Shown: piece by piece, positions 1 to 11,202 of the stretch
Position numbering within the stretch: position 1 is the first letter of the stretch
How the letters are laid out: each line of letters begins with the position of its first letter
Assembly (NCBI RefSeq): GCF_000151665.1
Contig: NW_013171827.1
Coordinates: 1,199,066-1,263,065, forward strand
DNA: 64,000 nucleotides
Source: Blastocystis hominis
Lineage: Eukaryota > Sar > Bigyra > Opalinata > Blastocystidae
Reading direction: 5' to 3'
Translations under genes and position numbers: made by a program
Notes under the pieces: generated by a model
Seen by the model: the letters and a program-made list of their open reading frames with translations, nothing else
Databases searched by the model: none
Told to the model about the DNA's origin: nothing

Positions 1-408
1 GAACTAGAGAATATGGAGGGTACTTCAGAAGTAATGAAACAAGAATGTGACAAAAAACAACAAACAATGTTATCAACACTTGTTGAAAAGAAAAAAGAAT
101 TACAGAAACAAAAAGAGGCAATCGAGAAATTGAATTATGAACTGCAACAATTAGACATTCCTGTAACAAAAGAGATTGAAACTCTCCGAACTAAAATCGA
201 TTCCATAGATCGTGAATTGACGAGGGCTACGAAAATTCGAAAACAGAAAGAAATGGAACTCTTACAAGCGATCAACACGGTGAGTGAGCTGGCTGACGAA
301 AAATGTGCATTGACAGAAAGATTGCGATCGTTAATGTACAGTTTCGAAGCAACGAAAAAGAAGAAATTGGAAGAACTTGAAGGTGAATTATCAAAGTTGA
401 AAGTGTAA
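1..408 (+). CDS. Coiled-coil protein, C-terminal fragment
   Basis: The frame is open from the first base of the window and ends at TAA (406-408), so the 5' part lies outside. The about 135 visible residues are rich in Lys, Glu, Gln and Leu with heptad-like spacing throughout, i.e. a long coiled coil. No catalytic or binding motif is visible and the family cannot be named. It converges on the HSP70-like gene on the other strand, whose stop is about 345 bases away. Composition is AT-rich like its neighbour. It could be a cytoskeletal, SMC-like or tethering protein; nothing here decides between them. Confidence 0.6.
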   Translation, partial: ELENMEGTSEVMKQECDKKQQTMLSTLVEKKKELQKQKEAIEKLNYELQQLDIPVTKEIETLRTKIDSIDRELTRATKIRKQKEMELLQAINTVSELADEKCALTERLRSLMYSFEATKKKKLEELEGELSKLKV

Positions 409-752
409 TACTCGGTGTACTTGGCATTGTTGATTGAATCAAATCTATTTTAGGATCAATACTCGAATCGTACTAAGTGAGAAAATGGAATTTGAAAGGA
501 GACAAAGAATTGATTTGTGATTGTATAAATGCGGAAACAGCGTGTGAATATGGAATTGGCAAACAAACATGTTAGATTTCTAATCCGATCGATTTATTCT
601 CCGAATATATATTTTCTGATTATATATTCTATAGAATAGTAAGGTATAATTCTATAGATAAATGATTCCTACCATCAATTACAAATCAGTATATTTGGCA
701 ACAGGTACTTGCTTGTCCATCGGATTCGTTGGATTCACATATACATTAAAGC
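409..752. other. Intergenic, convergent gene ends
   Basis: AT-rich stretch between two convergent stop codons. It should hold both 3' UTRs. I see no exact TGTTTGTT octamer here, unlike most gene ends in this window, and no RNA gene or convincing ORF. Confidence 0.5.
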
Positions 753-3700
753 CTATCCACAATACATACCTTGATCTCCAGATACATTGGGTTCTTCATG
801 GTTCTCGGCTGAAGCTTCTTCAGTTTTATTCATACAGGTTCCTTTACTACTCTCATCTACTGTACTAGATTGTGTTGTTGCCGAGGATGATTCATCACTT
901 TTTTCATCACTTGGGGTAACATCTTTCGTATTGTCTGTCACATCGTTAGTCAAATTATCTGATTGCAATTTATTATCACTAATTGGCATAATACTCAATT
1001 CCTTTTGCTCAATACTCTTTTGTTTTAATTCTTCTAGCAGTTTTGGCAGTTTCTCTAGTTGTTCCTGTATTTCGTTGTAATAGGAATAAAATCCATTAAC
1101 ATATTTTAATAACAGCTCAATGAAATAATCTAATTGTGGATAACTTGAACTACCATCAATTCCTAATGGAAGTACTTCAGAAAAAAACATTGATAATCCC
1201 CTTTGAATAGATGCTATTTGCTGTAGTTTAGACATATGAAAACTGCTGTTATTTTCACTTTGATTCTGTTTCTGATTCTGATTTTCGCTCTGGTCTTGTG
1301 TATGATACTGATCATGGTCTTGGTCTTGGTCCTGATCTTTCTCCAGCTTTAGGGGAATACATTGTTGTAATTCAAATACTAACGTCAAATAGTGAGATGT
1401 TTCATTCATTTCATAAAACCGAAATGAGAGTAGTTTTTGTAGAGTTTTTAACTCATTAAGATAGTTATCAATATTATATTTACTGTAATAGTATTTTATT
1501 GTATCCCTTAATTCTTCAATTCGAGAATAGATAGAAATCCTATTTTTCTTATAATATTGTAATAGATATAGAATTTCCTTGTAAGGAATAGTGGACTCAC
1601 TTCCAGATTGTTGAAGTTCCAATTGTTGTAGCATTGGTAATAATTGTTCTTGAATGTCTAGTAAATTGTTGCCTGTATCATATTTCTTTAGTTCTCGTAA
1701 TTGATCATCTAGGTTTTTTGATAATTCCTCAATAGTCCGGTAATAATATTTTCTTTTTTTGTAATATTCATTTTTAAGTTCATCTATTTGATTTCGAATC
1801 TGATAACATAGTGAATCTTTGTCATAATAATATAATTGTAATCTTTTATATAATTCCGATTCTAGATATGATTTGTGTTCGTGCATTAGTTGTTGAAGAT
1901 TTCCTACAAGTTGTGTATAATTCTCATTACTCTTTTGCTGCTGTTGTTGCAGTAATTGCTGTTGCAGTAATTGTTGCTGCAGTTGTTGTTGTCGTTCTTC
2001 TTGTTTCAGTAACTGATCCTGTAATTCTATTAATTCTTTTTGCAGTTGTAACAACTTTTGCACATACTGACCATGAACATCAATTTGTATTTTCTTGGAC
2101 TCATTGTCTTTACCTTCATTCGTAATTTCTTCATGGCTTCTCTTCTTGGAACAATCAATCAAGTTGGCTTTATTATCCACTTCTTTTTCAATAAATGCTT
2201 TTTCTTTATTCCATTCGTTTTGTATTACACTTATTTGAGCCATTTCACTTTCTATTGTAACTTTCAATTTGCCAGCAAGTTCTTTCCATTCTTTATTCAT
2301 TTCATCAACACTGTCCATTAGTACAGCATACTTCTTCTTGTCAAGTGCGTGTAGTTCCAGTAACATTTCGTCTTTTTTATCCTGATTTTTAAGCTTATCA
2401 ATCTCTTCAAATATTATTTTAGACATATCATTCCATAATGTACTAATATTGTTCATTTTTAATATTTCTTTTTCTTGTATTAACATTTTCTTCATGAAAT
2501 CTCGAATGCTCGTAGTATAATCCACAGGTTTTATTCTATGAGGTATTGGTAATCGCTGATACTCGCAAACTTTTATGGTAACAGGGTGGCTTAGTACTTG
2601 ACCACTTGAATTCTCACTAGATTCTTCACTTGTGTGACTGCTATTTTTCCTTGGTTCTGAATATCTCTGATTTTTTGTTGGAGGTTTTCCATATTGAAAA
2701 ATCTTATCTACACCTATTGGACTTGAATGAGACGTAGATTTACTCTTTTCAGAACGATCAGAACATGACTTTGATGATGATTTCTCAAAATTAGAATCCT
2801 TATGTTCTTTATATAAATCTCTCATTCGTCCAGCATTCCTATCACTTTCATTCTTATCTCCTTTAGGATCTCTCATTCTTTCTGTCACTCCTCTATTTTC
2901 TCTAGGATTCCTATCACTTTCATTCTTATCTCCTTTAGGATCTCTCATTCCTTCTGTCACTCCTCTATTTTCTCTAAGATTCCTATCACTTTCATTCTTA
3001 TCTCCTTTAGGATCTCTAATTCTTTCTATCACTCCTCTATTTTCTCTAAGATTCCTATCACTTTCACTAGTTCCTTGTTCATTCACATCTTCCGATCCTT
3101 TACACCCTCCATCACCTTCACCCTGCTTATCCATTTTCTTTTTATCCTCCTCACACTGTTGTTTACTTTCTTCATTCACCTCTTCAAATCCCCACACACA
3201 ATCACTTCCCTCGATCTTCACTTTGCCTTCCATCATATCATTTACCACTTTCCAACAGCCATGCGAAGAATGATCGACTTCTTTTGTTGGATTACAAATA
3301 ATAGCTTTGTCTCCAAGTGTTTCTTTCATTATGTTAGCAAAATTGGTATAGTATTTACACCCACCTACTACATAAATAGAAATATCTCCAGACAATTCTA
3401 TTCCAGCCATTAAGTATTCAACTAATGACTGCAGCTTTACCAACGTTTCAGTTACCAACTCGTCATATTCTTTCTTGTATACAATAACTGGTTGGACTGT
3501 ATCTTTGCTCTTAAACGAAAATGGTATTGATACACAATCTATTCATCACTTACAACCAATATGTACGATTATCTGAGAACTGACGTCGGTCTTTTCGAAT
3601 ATTCATCAGTAAACTACATTTTTCTTTTTCATTCAACTCACGTCCGAATTTATCTTTTAGGTAATCGAAAAGGAGTTCATCCAATTTCGATCCACTAATC

Positions 3701-4498
3701 TCATCCGAAAATACACGTTTCTTAATCTCGATTGTATCACGATCAGCTTCAACATAATAGAGACGACAACCATTATATCCAATATCTGCTATCACAAAGT
3801 CTTTCTTGGAATCTAGCTTTGGAAGTATTTCGCTCAGAACATCATACACCACCGACACACAATTATTAACAAACAGGAGTTTCGCAACAGGAATGGTTGT
3901 ATTCTCGAATATTGCGTGAAGAATCTTTTCATGTTCAGAAGAATAATCATCCGGGATCTGAATGTTATCAAACGAAACATAATAGTATTACCGATACAGC
4001 AACAATCTTATCCTTAAACGCATCGGACTTTTTTTCCAACATCGTTTGAAGCATGTTGTCCGTTCGACCATCAAACACTCCATAACAAAAGAGTATATAG
4101 TAATATAGAAAAGCTAATGCTTGTTCATATTGAATACTCAGTCCAGTTTTAAATTCGATTCTGTTATCAAGATAACAGGGTTTAACAAAGATAACAGGCC
4201 GTTTGTTACCGAATAGTAACTGACTTGAAAATGGAGCACATCGTAGATAATAATTCGGCATCTATATTTCAAAAATCCAAAAGATCGAAAACCGTCGTTG
4301 TGCAATGCTCAGCAATTAGACTTGATCTAGATTGAAGCGAAACCACATTCCTATTATATTACACGATCAAATAAGAACAAGATACAAAAATGAAGGGTCT
4401 TTGTGCTGATTCGTCAGTTCACTACACTCTCCATTATCTTCCGATTTATAGCACTGACAATGATAAGATCCCAAACCAATAGCCAAAATATGTTTCAT
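753..4498 (-). CDS. Divergent HSP70-like protein with long repeat and coiled-coil tail
   Basis: Five exons (4498-4386, 4350-4293, 4261-3992, 3957-3567, 3538-753) with introns of 35, 31, 34 and 28 nt; exon lengths sum to 3618 nt, giving 1205 aa. The start MKHILAIGLGSYHC occupies the place of the HSP70 phosphate-1 loop. Further along, FVIADIGYNGCRLYYVE matches phosphate 2 and SIYVVGGCKYY matches the adenosine loop, so an actin-like ATPase fold is likely although the key residues are altered. A classical substrate-binding domain is not recognisable. The rest holds 24-residue repeats, a Lys/Glu coiled coil, a Gln-rich run near the middle, an Asp-Gln run and an acidic Ser-rich end. Closest idea: a degenerate HSP70/HSP110-type protein. 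Whether it binds ATP is doubtful. The fold call is inference; the exon structure is well supported. Confidence 0.7.
2822..3065 (-). repeat. Coding tandem repeat, about 72 bp unit (24 aa)
   Basis: Within the HSP70-like gene, about three and a half near-identical copies of a unit carrying RNLRENRGV and RDPKGDKNESD follow each other directly. The copies differ at few positions, so the array is young or kept homogeneous. It is Arg/Asp/Glu/Lys-rich and probably disordered. Confidence 0.8.
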
Positions 4499-4516
4499 GA
4501 AAACAAAATTATGCAG

Positions 4517-5629
4517 TTAAGCAATATATGCAAATTCCCGTAAAAGTAACTCAGTTTCTTTCTTGAGAAATCTTCCTTTAATTCGTAGACGTCGATTTAC
4601 AGCAGCTTTTTTCGGCTCTGTTTTCGTTTTTCGCGCAATCAAACTCGGTTTCTTAGTAACTCTTCGATTCGAGCTTGGAGCCAGATGCTGCTTTTTATCG
4701 TCATTTTCTGGGAGAGCAATATTTGCCTTCTTATGCTGAATACGATTTTGAGGAAACGCGTGGCAAAGTGTATCGGAAGAACTCTCTGCAAGAGATAAAT
4801 TTAGCGCACAGCTATCGGCACGAGCCAAGGATACAAAGGACGAAGGGTGCACATAATTGAACCACTCTTCATCTTCCACCACTCGATTCCACTCTGCTAC
4901 TAGATAAAATTACCCGAAAAATCCCTACAAAGAGTGTGGAACGAAGAATAGCCCTCTTCAAACTATGAGTGACTCCTTCCGCCAAGTGTTACACAAGAGG
5001 AAAAGCGACTTGGAAACTCATTTTCATTTCCAAGATAACCAAAAGAGTAGGAGTAATTCGAAAACGCTGGTACAAAGAGCGGATACATGTTAACATTATA
5101 CGGATCAATAGCTTTCATAGAATCATCAGACTCCCCTGTAGGCAGTGATATATCTAAGGGCAAATCAGTATCCTACAAAAATGAGCAAACCGGATGTATA
5201 TCGTGTAATAGACTTACCAGAGTCGTAGAGCTCTTAAAAGGGGCTCCATTATCGAGAGGATCTGAGACATTATCGGAGGTCAAGTCACAAGTGGAATCTG
5301 AATGATTAGGTAGCAGTTCATAGCGAAAATCGTCTGGCGAACTTGTGCCTCTCTGTTCCGAAGACAACTTACAATAGACTGATCCAGACGGATTGTTATA
5401 AAAATTATCATATACAATATAGCTGCTAGGCGCTATTTCATCTAGAGGGGATAAATAAGAATCGTGAACAGCAGGAAGCTGAATAGACATAGTTTCTGGT
5501 GAATGTTGCAAGTATCTTATATATCAGGAACACATTAATGACTGTTTACTTAGTCTGCGGAGGCAGACTGATCGAATCGGAAGAAGAGCCCTCAGTCAAA
5601 CGCTCACGCAGTTCTGTATCAGAATTCAT
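4517..5629 (-). CDS. CCT-motif-like nuclear protein
   Basis: Four exons (5629-5550, 5515-5218, 5172-4974, 4896-4517) total 957 nt, 318 aa. Introns are 34, 45 and 77 nt; the first ends in AAG rather than TAG. The N-terminal two thirds is Ser/Asp/Tyr-rich and looks disordered. Near the C-terminus NRRLRIKGRFLKK resembles the last part of the CCT motif of plant and protist transcription regulators (consensus ending RxKGRFxK), followed by a short Leu-rich tail. Only that half of the motif is evident, so assignment is tentative. It starts head to head with the Mei2-like gene about 440 bases away and its stop is 18 bases before the HSP70-like start, showing tight packing. Confidence 0.6.
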
Positions 5630-6069
5630 GACTCACCATAGAACGGTAAGATAAGGGCTATTATTTCTACTTTTTTGTAGAATAGTGGTTGTTGATGATC
5701 AAGGCGATCACTGTACATACATTTTTTTCGTTGTATTCACTGTTGAAACTGTGGAAAGCTTTGAACAGATGAAGTACTGTGGTATTCTAAATAATTGCAA
5801 TCAGTGCAAAGCGTTGGGCTTCGAGTCTATAGAAATAAAGGATATTAAACTTGGTAATTCAGAAAACAAAGTTTGTAATTCATGGAAAGTCCCTATTTTG
5901 TGAATTCCAGAATTCTGTCTGGGACGGTATTTTAATTTGAAGCTGATTGGTCGGAAGCTCCGTTTCGTCTTGGGCCTTTTTCTGTCATATTCTTGCACAG
6001 TCAAGACTTGTGTCTCACTTTTTTGTGTTGTACATTTTTGCTTTGTTTTGTTAGTGCCACTTCTGAACT
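5630..6069. promoter_or_regulatory. Divergent intergenic region
   Basis: About 440 bases between the start codons of two divergently transcribed genes. It must contain both promoters and 5' UTRs. Short open frames exist on both strands but lack a recognisable product and intron logic. No TATA-like element stands out. Confidence 0.4.
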
Positions 6070-7600
6070 ATGGAAGTTTTATACTGTTTGCCTTGGTGAC
6101 CGTTAGTCCGTTCGCGTTTTGCCCACTTCTGAGGAGTATTTGTTAAAGAGACAAGCAGAGCCTCAGTACGACTATTCTTACAGTCCATACGATTTACCCA
6201 GTTTTGGAAACAATATGTCCTACCCTAGGAGACCATGCAGCATGGGCAGTACTCGCTGAGTAGATCGTTCACGTGTAGGACTTTCTTATATGGAGCCTGT
6301 TCCGAGCCGTTCTATGTTTGGCGCAAGAAGTTATGTAGGTCTTTGCAAGGGAGGTCATGGCTAGTTGCCTTATGAATATGCTGAGGAGCCCGATGAGGCT
6401 CTGTGGTACGATGAGTACCGTGTTGGGTAGGGTTCTCGAGTAGTGGCGTGACGACTAGTCCTCCTCAGGCCCCTTCTTCAGACTATTATCCTTCGGGCTT
6501 TTTACCATCAGCGAATTACTCCAGCTACGTAGACTCGTCGATTCATCGTCGAAGTCCTCTCTACTGTGATCCCTCCTTTGTCCGTCCCTTTTCGGCCAGC
6601 GGATGCCGCGAAAAGACTAGCTCCTATCTTGACCCGTTCCCTTTCTCATGCGATTTGCGTTGTTCGAGCGACTGCGAGCTTCCGTCGAATCGATTAAATA
6701 GTTCGACGGTGCCTCGTTCTCGAGCCGGTATCCCGCTCTCTCTGCGTGCTGACTGCTTAGACTGTCTGGATGTAAAGAGCGCGTCCAGACCCAGTTCCTC
6801 TATGGACCGGAGCTCTCGAGTCTATTCCTCGGATAGCCATTCAGATTTTTTAAGTTCTGATACTGTTTCTCCCGACCTTCCAGCGTAGCTGCGATGCGGT
6901 GGGCTGACGCGTAGATCGGGATTCCGCGACCCCTCTCTCTCCTCTGCTATGCCTTGTTTGAAGGAGAAGGGTCAGCCGAAGAATTCTACTCCTACGATTA
7001 TTCCAAATACCAAGGTAGGGTCTGCGGCCAGCAAGCTCATACTGGTAGAAACCTACTGCGGCGGAGAGTGACGCTGCGGAGCGAAGAGCGAAGAAATATC
7101 GAATTGATATTGAAAAAGTGAAGGCAGGCCAGGACACACGTCGCACCGTTATGTTGAAGAACATTCCGAACAGGTGGGCGCAGAAGGGCGGTCTGAGGGC
7201 TAGTTTTACTCAGGAATTTTTGATCCACATTCTTGAGAGTATTATTCCGGCGAGCTACGTATTTGTCTACATGCCTGTCGATTTTGACACCAACTGCAAC
7301 CTCGGCTTTGGCTATGTGTCCGTTTCGGACCTCGCAAGCCTCGTGAAGCTTTATGAATGCGTAGGCGGCGTGCAGCGGCGCGGTGAGGCGTAGATGCATA
7401 TGAAGAAATGGCCGCAGACCTCCAGCAAGAAAACGTGCGAAGTGGTGTATGCGCGCATTCAGGGCAATCGGGACATGAGACGCATTTGCAAGGACTGGAC
7501 GGTGATGCAGCTACCTGAAAAGTATCATCCCGTCTTCTTTAAGCGCGAAAATGTCGTGATCAATGGGAATTCCCAGGTGGTTTTGAAGAGACTGAAGTGA
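6070..7600 (+). CDS. Mei2-like RNA-binding protein
   Basis: Nine exons (6070-6075, 6107-6248, 6279-6334, 6365-6426, 6459-6727, 6761-6884, 6915-7014, 7049-7360, 7394-7600) sum to 1278 nt, 425 aa; introns are 30-34 nt. The first exon is only ATG GAA. The N-terminal about 300 residues are Ser/Tyr/Pro/Arg-rich and low in complexity. The C-terminus carries the Mei2-type RRM: RRTVMLKNIPNR (RNP2-like), FVYMPVDFDTNCNLGFGYV, and KTCEVVYARIQGN, which is the characteristic third block of Mei2 RRM3. Mei2 proteins bind RNA in meiosis and differentiation in fungi and plants; here the role is unknown. Stop TGA is followed about 40 bases later by TGTTTGTT. Confidence 0.85.
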
Positions 7601-7721
7601 TCTTACCGGACCCCAACCGTATTATAGGAAGCAACGTTCCTTGTTTTGGGACTGTGTTTGTTCGGAAACAAATCGAGGTGTAGGGGGTGAATGGAGAGGG
7701 CTTGCCAGCAAGGGAAGGGAA

Positions 7722-7793
7722 GTGATCTTCTGAGTGTTCTCACTGGTCATCTTCTGAGTACTTCCACTAGTCATCTTCCGAGTGTACAAGTTC
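7722..7793 (+). repeat. Three 24-bp imperfect tandem repeats
   Basis: Between the Mei2-like and RBBP6-like convergent genes, three head-to-tail 24-base units share the core TCATCTTCTGAGT with a few changes. No ORF spans it. Confidence 0.7.
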
Positions 7794-7899
7794 ACCACCA
7801 ATTCTCAAAGTGTGAATAGTTCAAATAATGCGTGTTTCCACAAACAATCCTTAATTTATTTACAGATTCCTTAGTTTATTCCCATATATGCTGGACGCT

Positions 7900-9213
7900 T
7901 TAACGACGATACGAACGACTTCGACTTCGACTTCGACTTCGTCGTCGATCGCGAGACTCGCGGGATCCATGATGATGGTAGCGATGCGAGCGACGTGGAG
8001 ACACCGAATAGCGACGGTCATCATGAGCAGAAGCGGCATTGCTCACCTTGGAAGATGTTCTCATTTCCTGAAGGAACTTCTCGATCGATCGGTTCAAAAT
8101 CGGGAACTCCTTAATATTTTTGATCGTCACCTCCTGTTGGCACACAGGACATTTCCCATTGTCGACTACAATGTTTGTAATATGCTCACGACAGCCTATG
8201 ACCTGGCAGCAGCAAGGCAAAATGACGGCATCTGTGATGAAGTGCTCTTTTCCATAACAATAAAAAATCTCTGGAGGTGTGATCTAGAGGTGTTTAGTTT
8301 GCGAACATCAAACACACGTTTCCGTGCCAAAACAACAAAACAAAAATAACCATGGCCGCTTGTACTCCTACCTTCTTTGATTGCTCCTTCTCGACTCCAG
8401 TTGGAGCCTCCCGCTTTACCAGACACAGATGGTGATTTCCTTCTGGATGACGAACCACTAAATTTCCCTGTTCTAAGACTAACACGAAAGGACCGCGTCA
8501 ACTTATTAAAAGAGCTATTGTATTCGGATCTTCTATCTTTTTCAAACGTTCTATTGGGTTCCCACGACTAATTTTGAACTATTGCTCAACCGCTCTTCCG
8601 AGTACTACATTCCACTCTCGCATCTTTTCCGGCCAACTCGAATCAAAGCGAGTGGGGCAATACTCCTCGTAATGGCCGCTAACCAAACATCGTGGGCAAA
8701 GGTAATTTGGAGGCGGGATCACATCCGGATCGTGCACCTCCGTCGGACTGACAATTATTCAACAAAAACAAACAAACACTGCAGCAGAACCAATCAAGGA
8801 ACTACTTCCAGATAACGGTACTGCCGTGGAAGGAATTACATTCGACGGGTAGGCTGCCGCAGATACAGAAACAGGCGCGGACGTTGACTCCGGACGATAA
8901 TGTCTCTTTGCATTGTTGATTGTGGCCAGAACTCCATCCTGATTCCTGTCTGTCAAGGACTCGATCTTGTAAAGCACGCAGGAGTTCTTCATGATCAGGT
9001 AGTTGTCGGGATACTCTATCGAGTTACAACCACCATGCAAAACACACCCTTTTTCCCTTCCTCATCGAGCAGAGTAAACCGAAAGTCCGATTTCATCCCG
9101 ATTCTCAACTTGTTGATCAGAAGTTCTTTCAGCTTCAGACACGAAATGTGAGATCCAGGGATGTTCACAGACGAGTACTCCTTCTCGTTATAGGCTTTGA
9201 ACTGGATTGACAT
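7900..9213 (-). CDS. RBBP6: RBBP6/Mpe1-like protein: DWNN, zinc knuckle, RING/U-box
   Basis: Six exons (9213-9048, 9015-8778, 8747-8609, 8578-8503, 8472-8372, 8283-7900) sum to 1104 nt, 367 aa. Introns are 32, 30, 30, 30 and 88 nt. Order of domains: N-terminal ubiquitin-like DWNN domain (about residues 1-75); a CCHC knuckle in CPRCLVSGHYEEYC; a RING/U-box-like domain with YCYGKEHFITDAVILPCC and KCPVCQQEV; then an Arg-Ser-rich tail. Family members (yeast Mpe1, human RBBP6) are subunits of the pre-mRNA cleavage and polyadenylation factor and act as E3 ligases, which is notable because this genome seems to rely on polyadenylation to make stop codons. The ATG lies 23 bases after the DONSON stop. 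Confidence 0.9.
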
Positions 9214-9226
9214 TCTTTTTTTGTAA

Positions 9227-9238
9227 AACAAACAAGTC
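9227..9238 (-). terminator. Poly(A) signal TGTTTGTT of DONSON
   Basis: Minus strand: T at 9239, spacer GACT, then TGTTTGTT (9234-9227). It sits 14 bases upstream of the RBBP6 ATG, so one gene's 3' signal is the next gene's 5' UTR. Confidence 0.8.
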
Positions 9239-10874
9239 ATAAAAGGACTGGCTTTGTGGTATTTACATATGTTACACAGTCTTCATTGTCTTCCAACGAG
9301 CACGAAACACTCTGAAGAACTTCTCCCTCTATTGTCGACATGGAATCCTTCACATTCATGATTTGGCTGAATCGTTCGGTTGCCATCGTCACTTCATACT
9401 TTGAGGTTGTTTTCAGTTTCTACCCATCAACCACCATTCTCTCCCTTACCAGCAAAACACTGTTAACTACATCGCACAACTTCACCAGCTGGCTCCGTGT
9501 GATGATCCCGCTAAATGACATGCTACTTTCGAAACAAAGAAGAAGCATTACCTCGAAAAACGCTCCCCTTTGACCAGCACGTTCCGCTTACACACTGGCT
9601 CCAACACGAACCACGTGCAATGAATAAAAGGAAACGACGAAATCACATGCGTCATAATCTTCGTTTCGGGCACTACCACTCAGCAAATTCCATCAATCCT
9701 CACAGTGAATCGAATAATTCACCAAGTAATTAACGAGTCGATGCAGACTCATCGCATCTTTCACCACCACGCCCACGTTCCCCGTCGTCGCTTCGTTCGT
9801 CGTGCTTTCGCTTCGACTTCCTCCCATCCAGCCATTGGAATGCACACTCCGATTCACTCCCGCTCGGCTGTTCGACTGCCAGCTTTGACATGTCGCCAGA
9901 TCTTCTCTACGGCTCGCAATTCCCGCCAAAACCCACTCAATCAAATCATCTTCGTCTTCGTCCCGCATTCGAATCATTCGTACGTCCTCTCCACGCAGTT
10001 CACGCATCATAACCGCGGGGAGCGAGGCATAACACACGTTCGCCTACGATCGCATCCCCATTTGATCCCTACGCCGCTCTTTTCGCGGGTAAAAAGCGCG
10101 GCAAAGTTGTGACCGCGAAGAAAAAAGTAGGGCGGGTCGCGCACACCGCTGCTGTCGCTGCTTCGCAGCGAGTGATAGACGTCCAGAACGCTTTCCACGA
10201 ACTGCTGCAGCGCTGCGGCGGTCAATTGACCGCGCCGCGTTTCGGAAGCGGCGAAGAAAAGCCCGTAATGACCGATTTGACTGCGGCGAAGAGCCATTTG
10301 GAGGGTGGTGAAGGTCGAGGCGGGGAGATCCGCATCGAAGAGGAGGGACACGGAGGTTTTGAGGCTGTTGTCCACGGCGAAACAGTGGGATTTCTGAGGT
10401 GGAGGCGAGAAAAAAGTCAATACTTTTGGAGTGTTGCCGACGGGGACAGAACGCTTTTTAGAACTAGGTGAAAATAGAGAATGAAAAAGTACGATAATTG
10501 GCGGTTGAGTTTGAATAAAACGGAACCGCAAGAACGAGAGGAAGAGAGCTTCAATGAAAACTCTAGAGAATGCAATACTCTGTGAACGAGAGAGGAGGAC
10601 TTGGATTGGGGAGCCGAGTTTGTGGATTCAGACAACGCTCTGGGATTAGAATGTTGACCGAACCCTACGCAACTCGATTGGAAGGTACGCTCGTTGTGCT
10701 GCTTGTCGAGGATGTGTAGTCGGTCGATGTGAAAGCTCGCTTCTCAGCAAATCCGCTGGTTTTGGAGGTGAATGTATTTAGGTCCGAACTATGGGTAATC
10801 ACAAATGACAGCCGTTACAATGCAACTGGGTAATCTCGCTTTTCACTTTGCGCCTTGGAGAGTGAGTCCAGCAT
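9237..10874 (-). CDS. DONSON: DONSON homologue (replication initiation factor)
   Basis: Eight exons (10874-10819, 10788-10669, 10639-10493, 10463-10073, 10043-9704, 9672-9552, 9522-9450, 9419-9237) sum to 1431 nt, 476 aa; introns are 29-31 nt. Family landmarks in order: DNSLKTSVSLLF (as in DWSLKTRLLFTS), DPPYFFLRGHNFAALFTRE (as in CPYFYVCTYQFTVLFR), an acidic DEDEDDLIEW block, VGVVVKDAMSLHRLVNYL, LPETKIMTHVISSFPF and SFSGIITRSQLVKLC. In animals DONSON helps load GINS and assemble the CMG helicase; MCM7, ORC4 and POLD2 of the same process lie in this window. The encoded TGA coincides with the expected poly(A) site: its T is 4 bases before TGTTTGTT (9234-9227), so mature mRNA would read TAA. 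Confidence 0.9.
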
Positions 10875-11202
10875 AGAAGTGGAATTTTCCTTATCTATTC
10901 CCATGATTCCCCATAATACACTGTGTACTAGAACGTAGCATTCTTTACGATGGCCTCTTCTACAGAGATAGCGAGAAAATAATCATTTTGATTTTCCCTC
11001 CGGATTTTACCCGCCAACAAACAGAAATGGAAAATCACTAGATACGAACTATTTCGAGCGGAATCCGGTTATATTCTGAATAGACACTGAATAGGAAGCC
11101 ATTCACCTAGAATTGGAATCGTTAGACGCTTAATCTTTTAATTTTAATGCTCTACACTTCTAATCTCCCTGTTGCATATAATAACAAACACACGAAAATA
11201 CA
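10875..11202. other. Intergenic, 5' flank of DONSON and 3' flank of LsmAD gene
   Basis: AT-richer than the flanking genes. At its distal end TGTTTGTT (minus strand, 11190-11183) follows the LsmAD stop. Otherwise I see no gene. Confidence 0.5.

Noticed and set aside
2840-3065. Regular spacing of repeats, considered as CRISPR
   Set aside because: Units abut without spacers and encode protein repeats in the HSP70-like gene.
5685-5903. 72-codon plus-strand frame
   Set aside because: Lies in the divergent promoter region, no homology-like features, no intron logic, no octamer after it.
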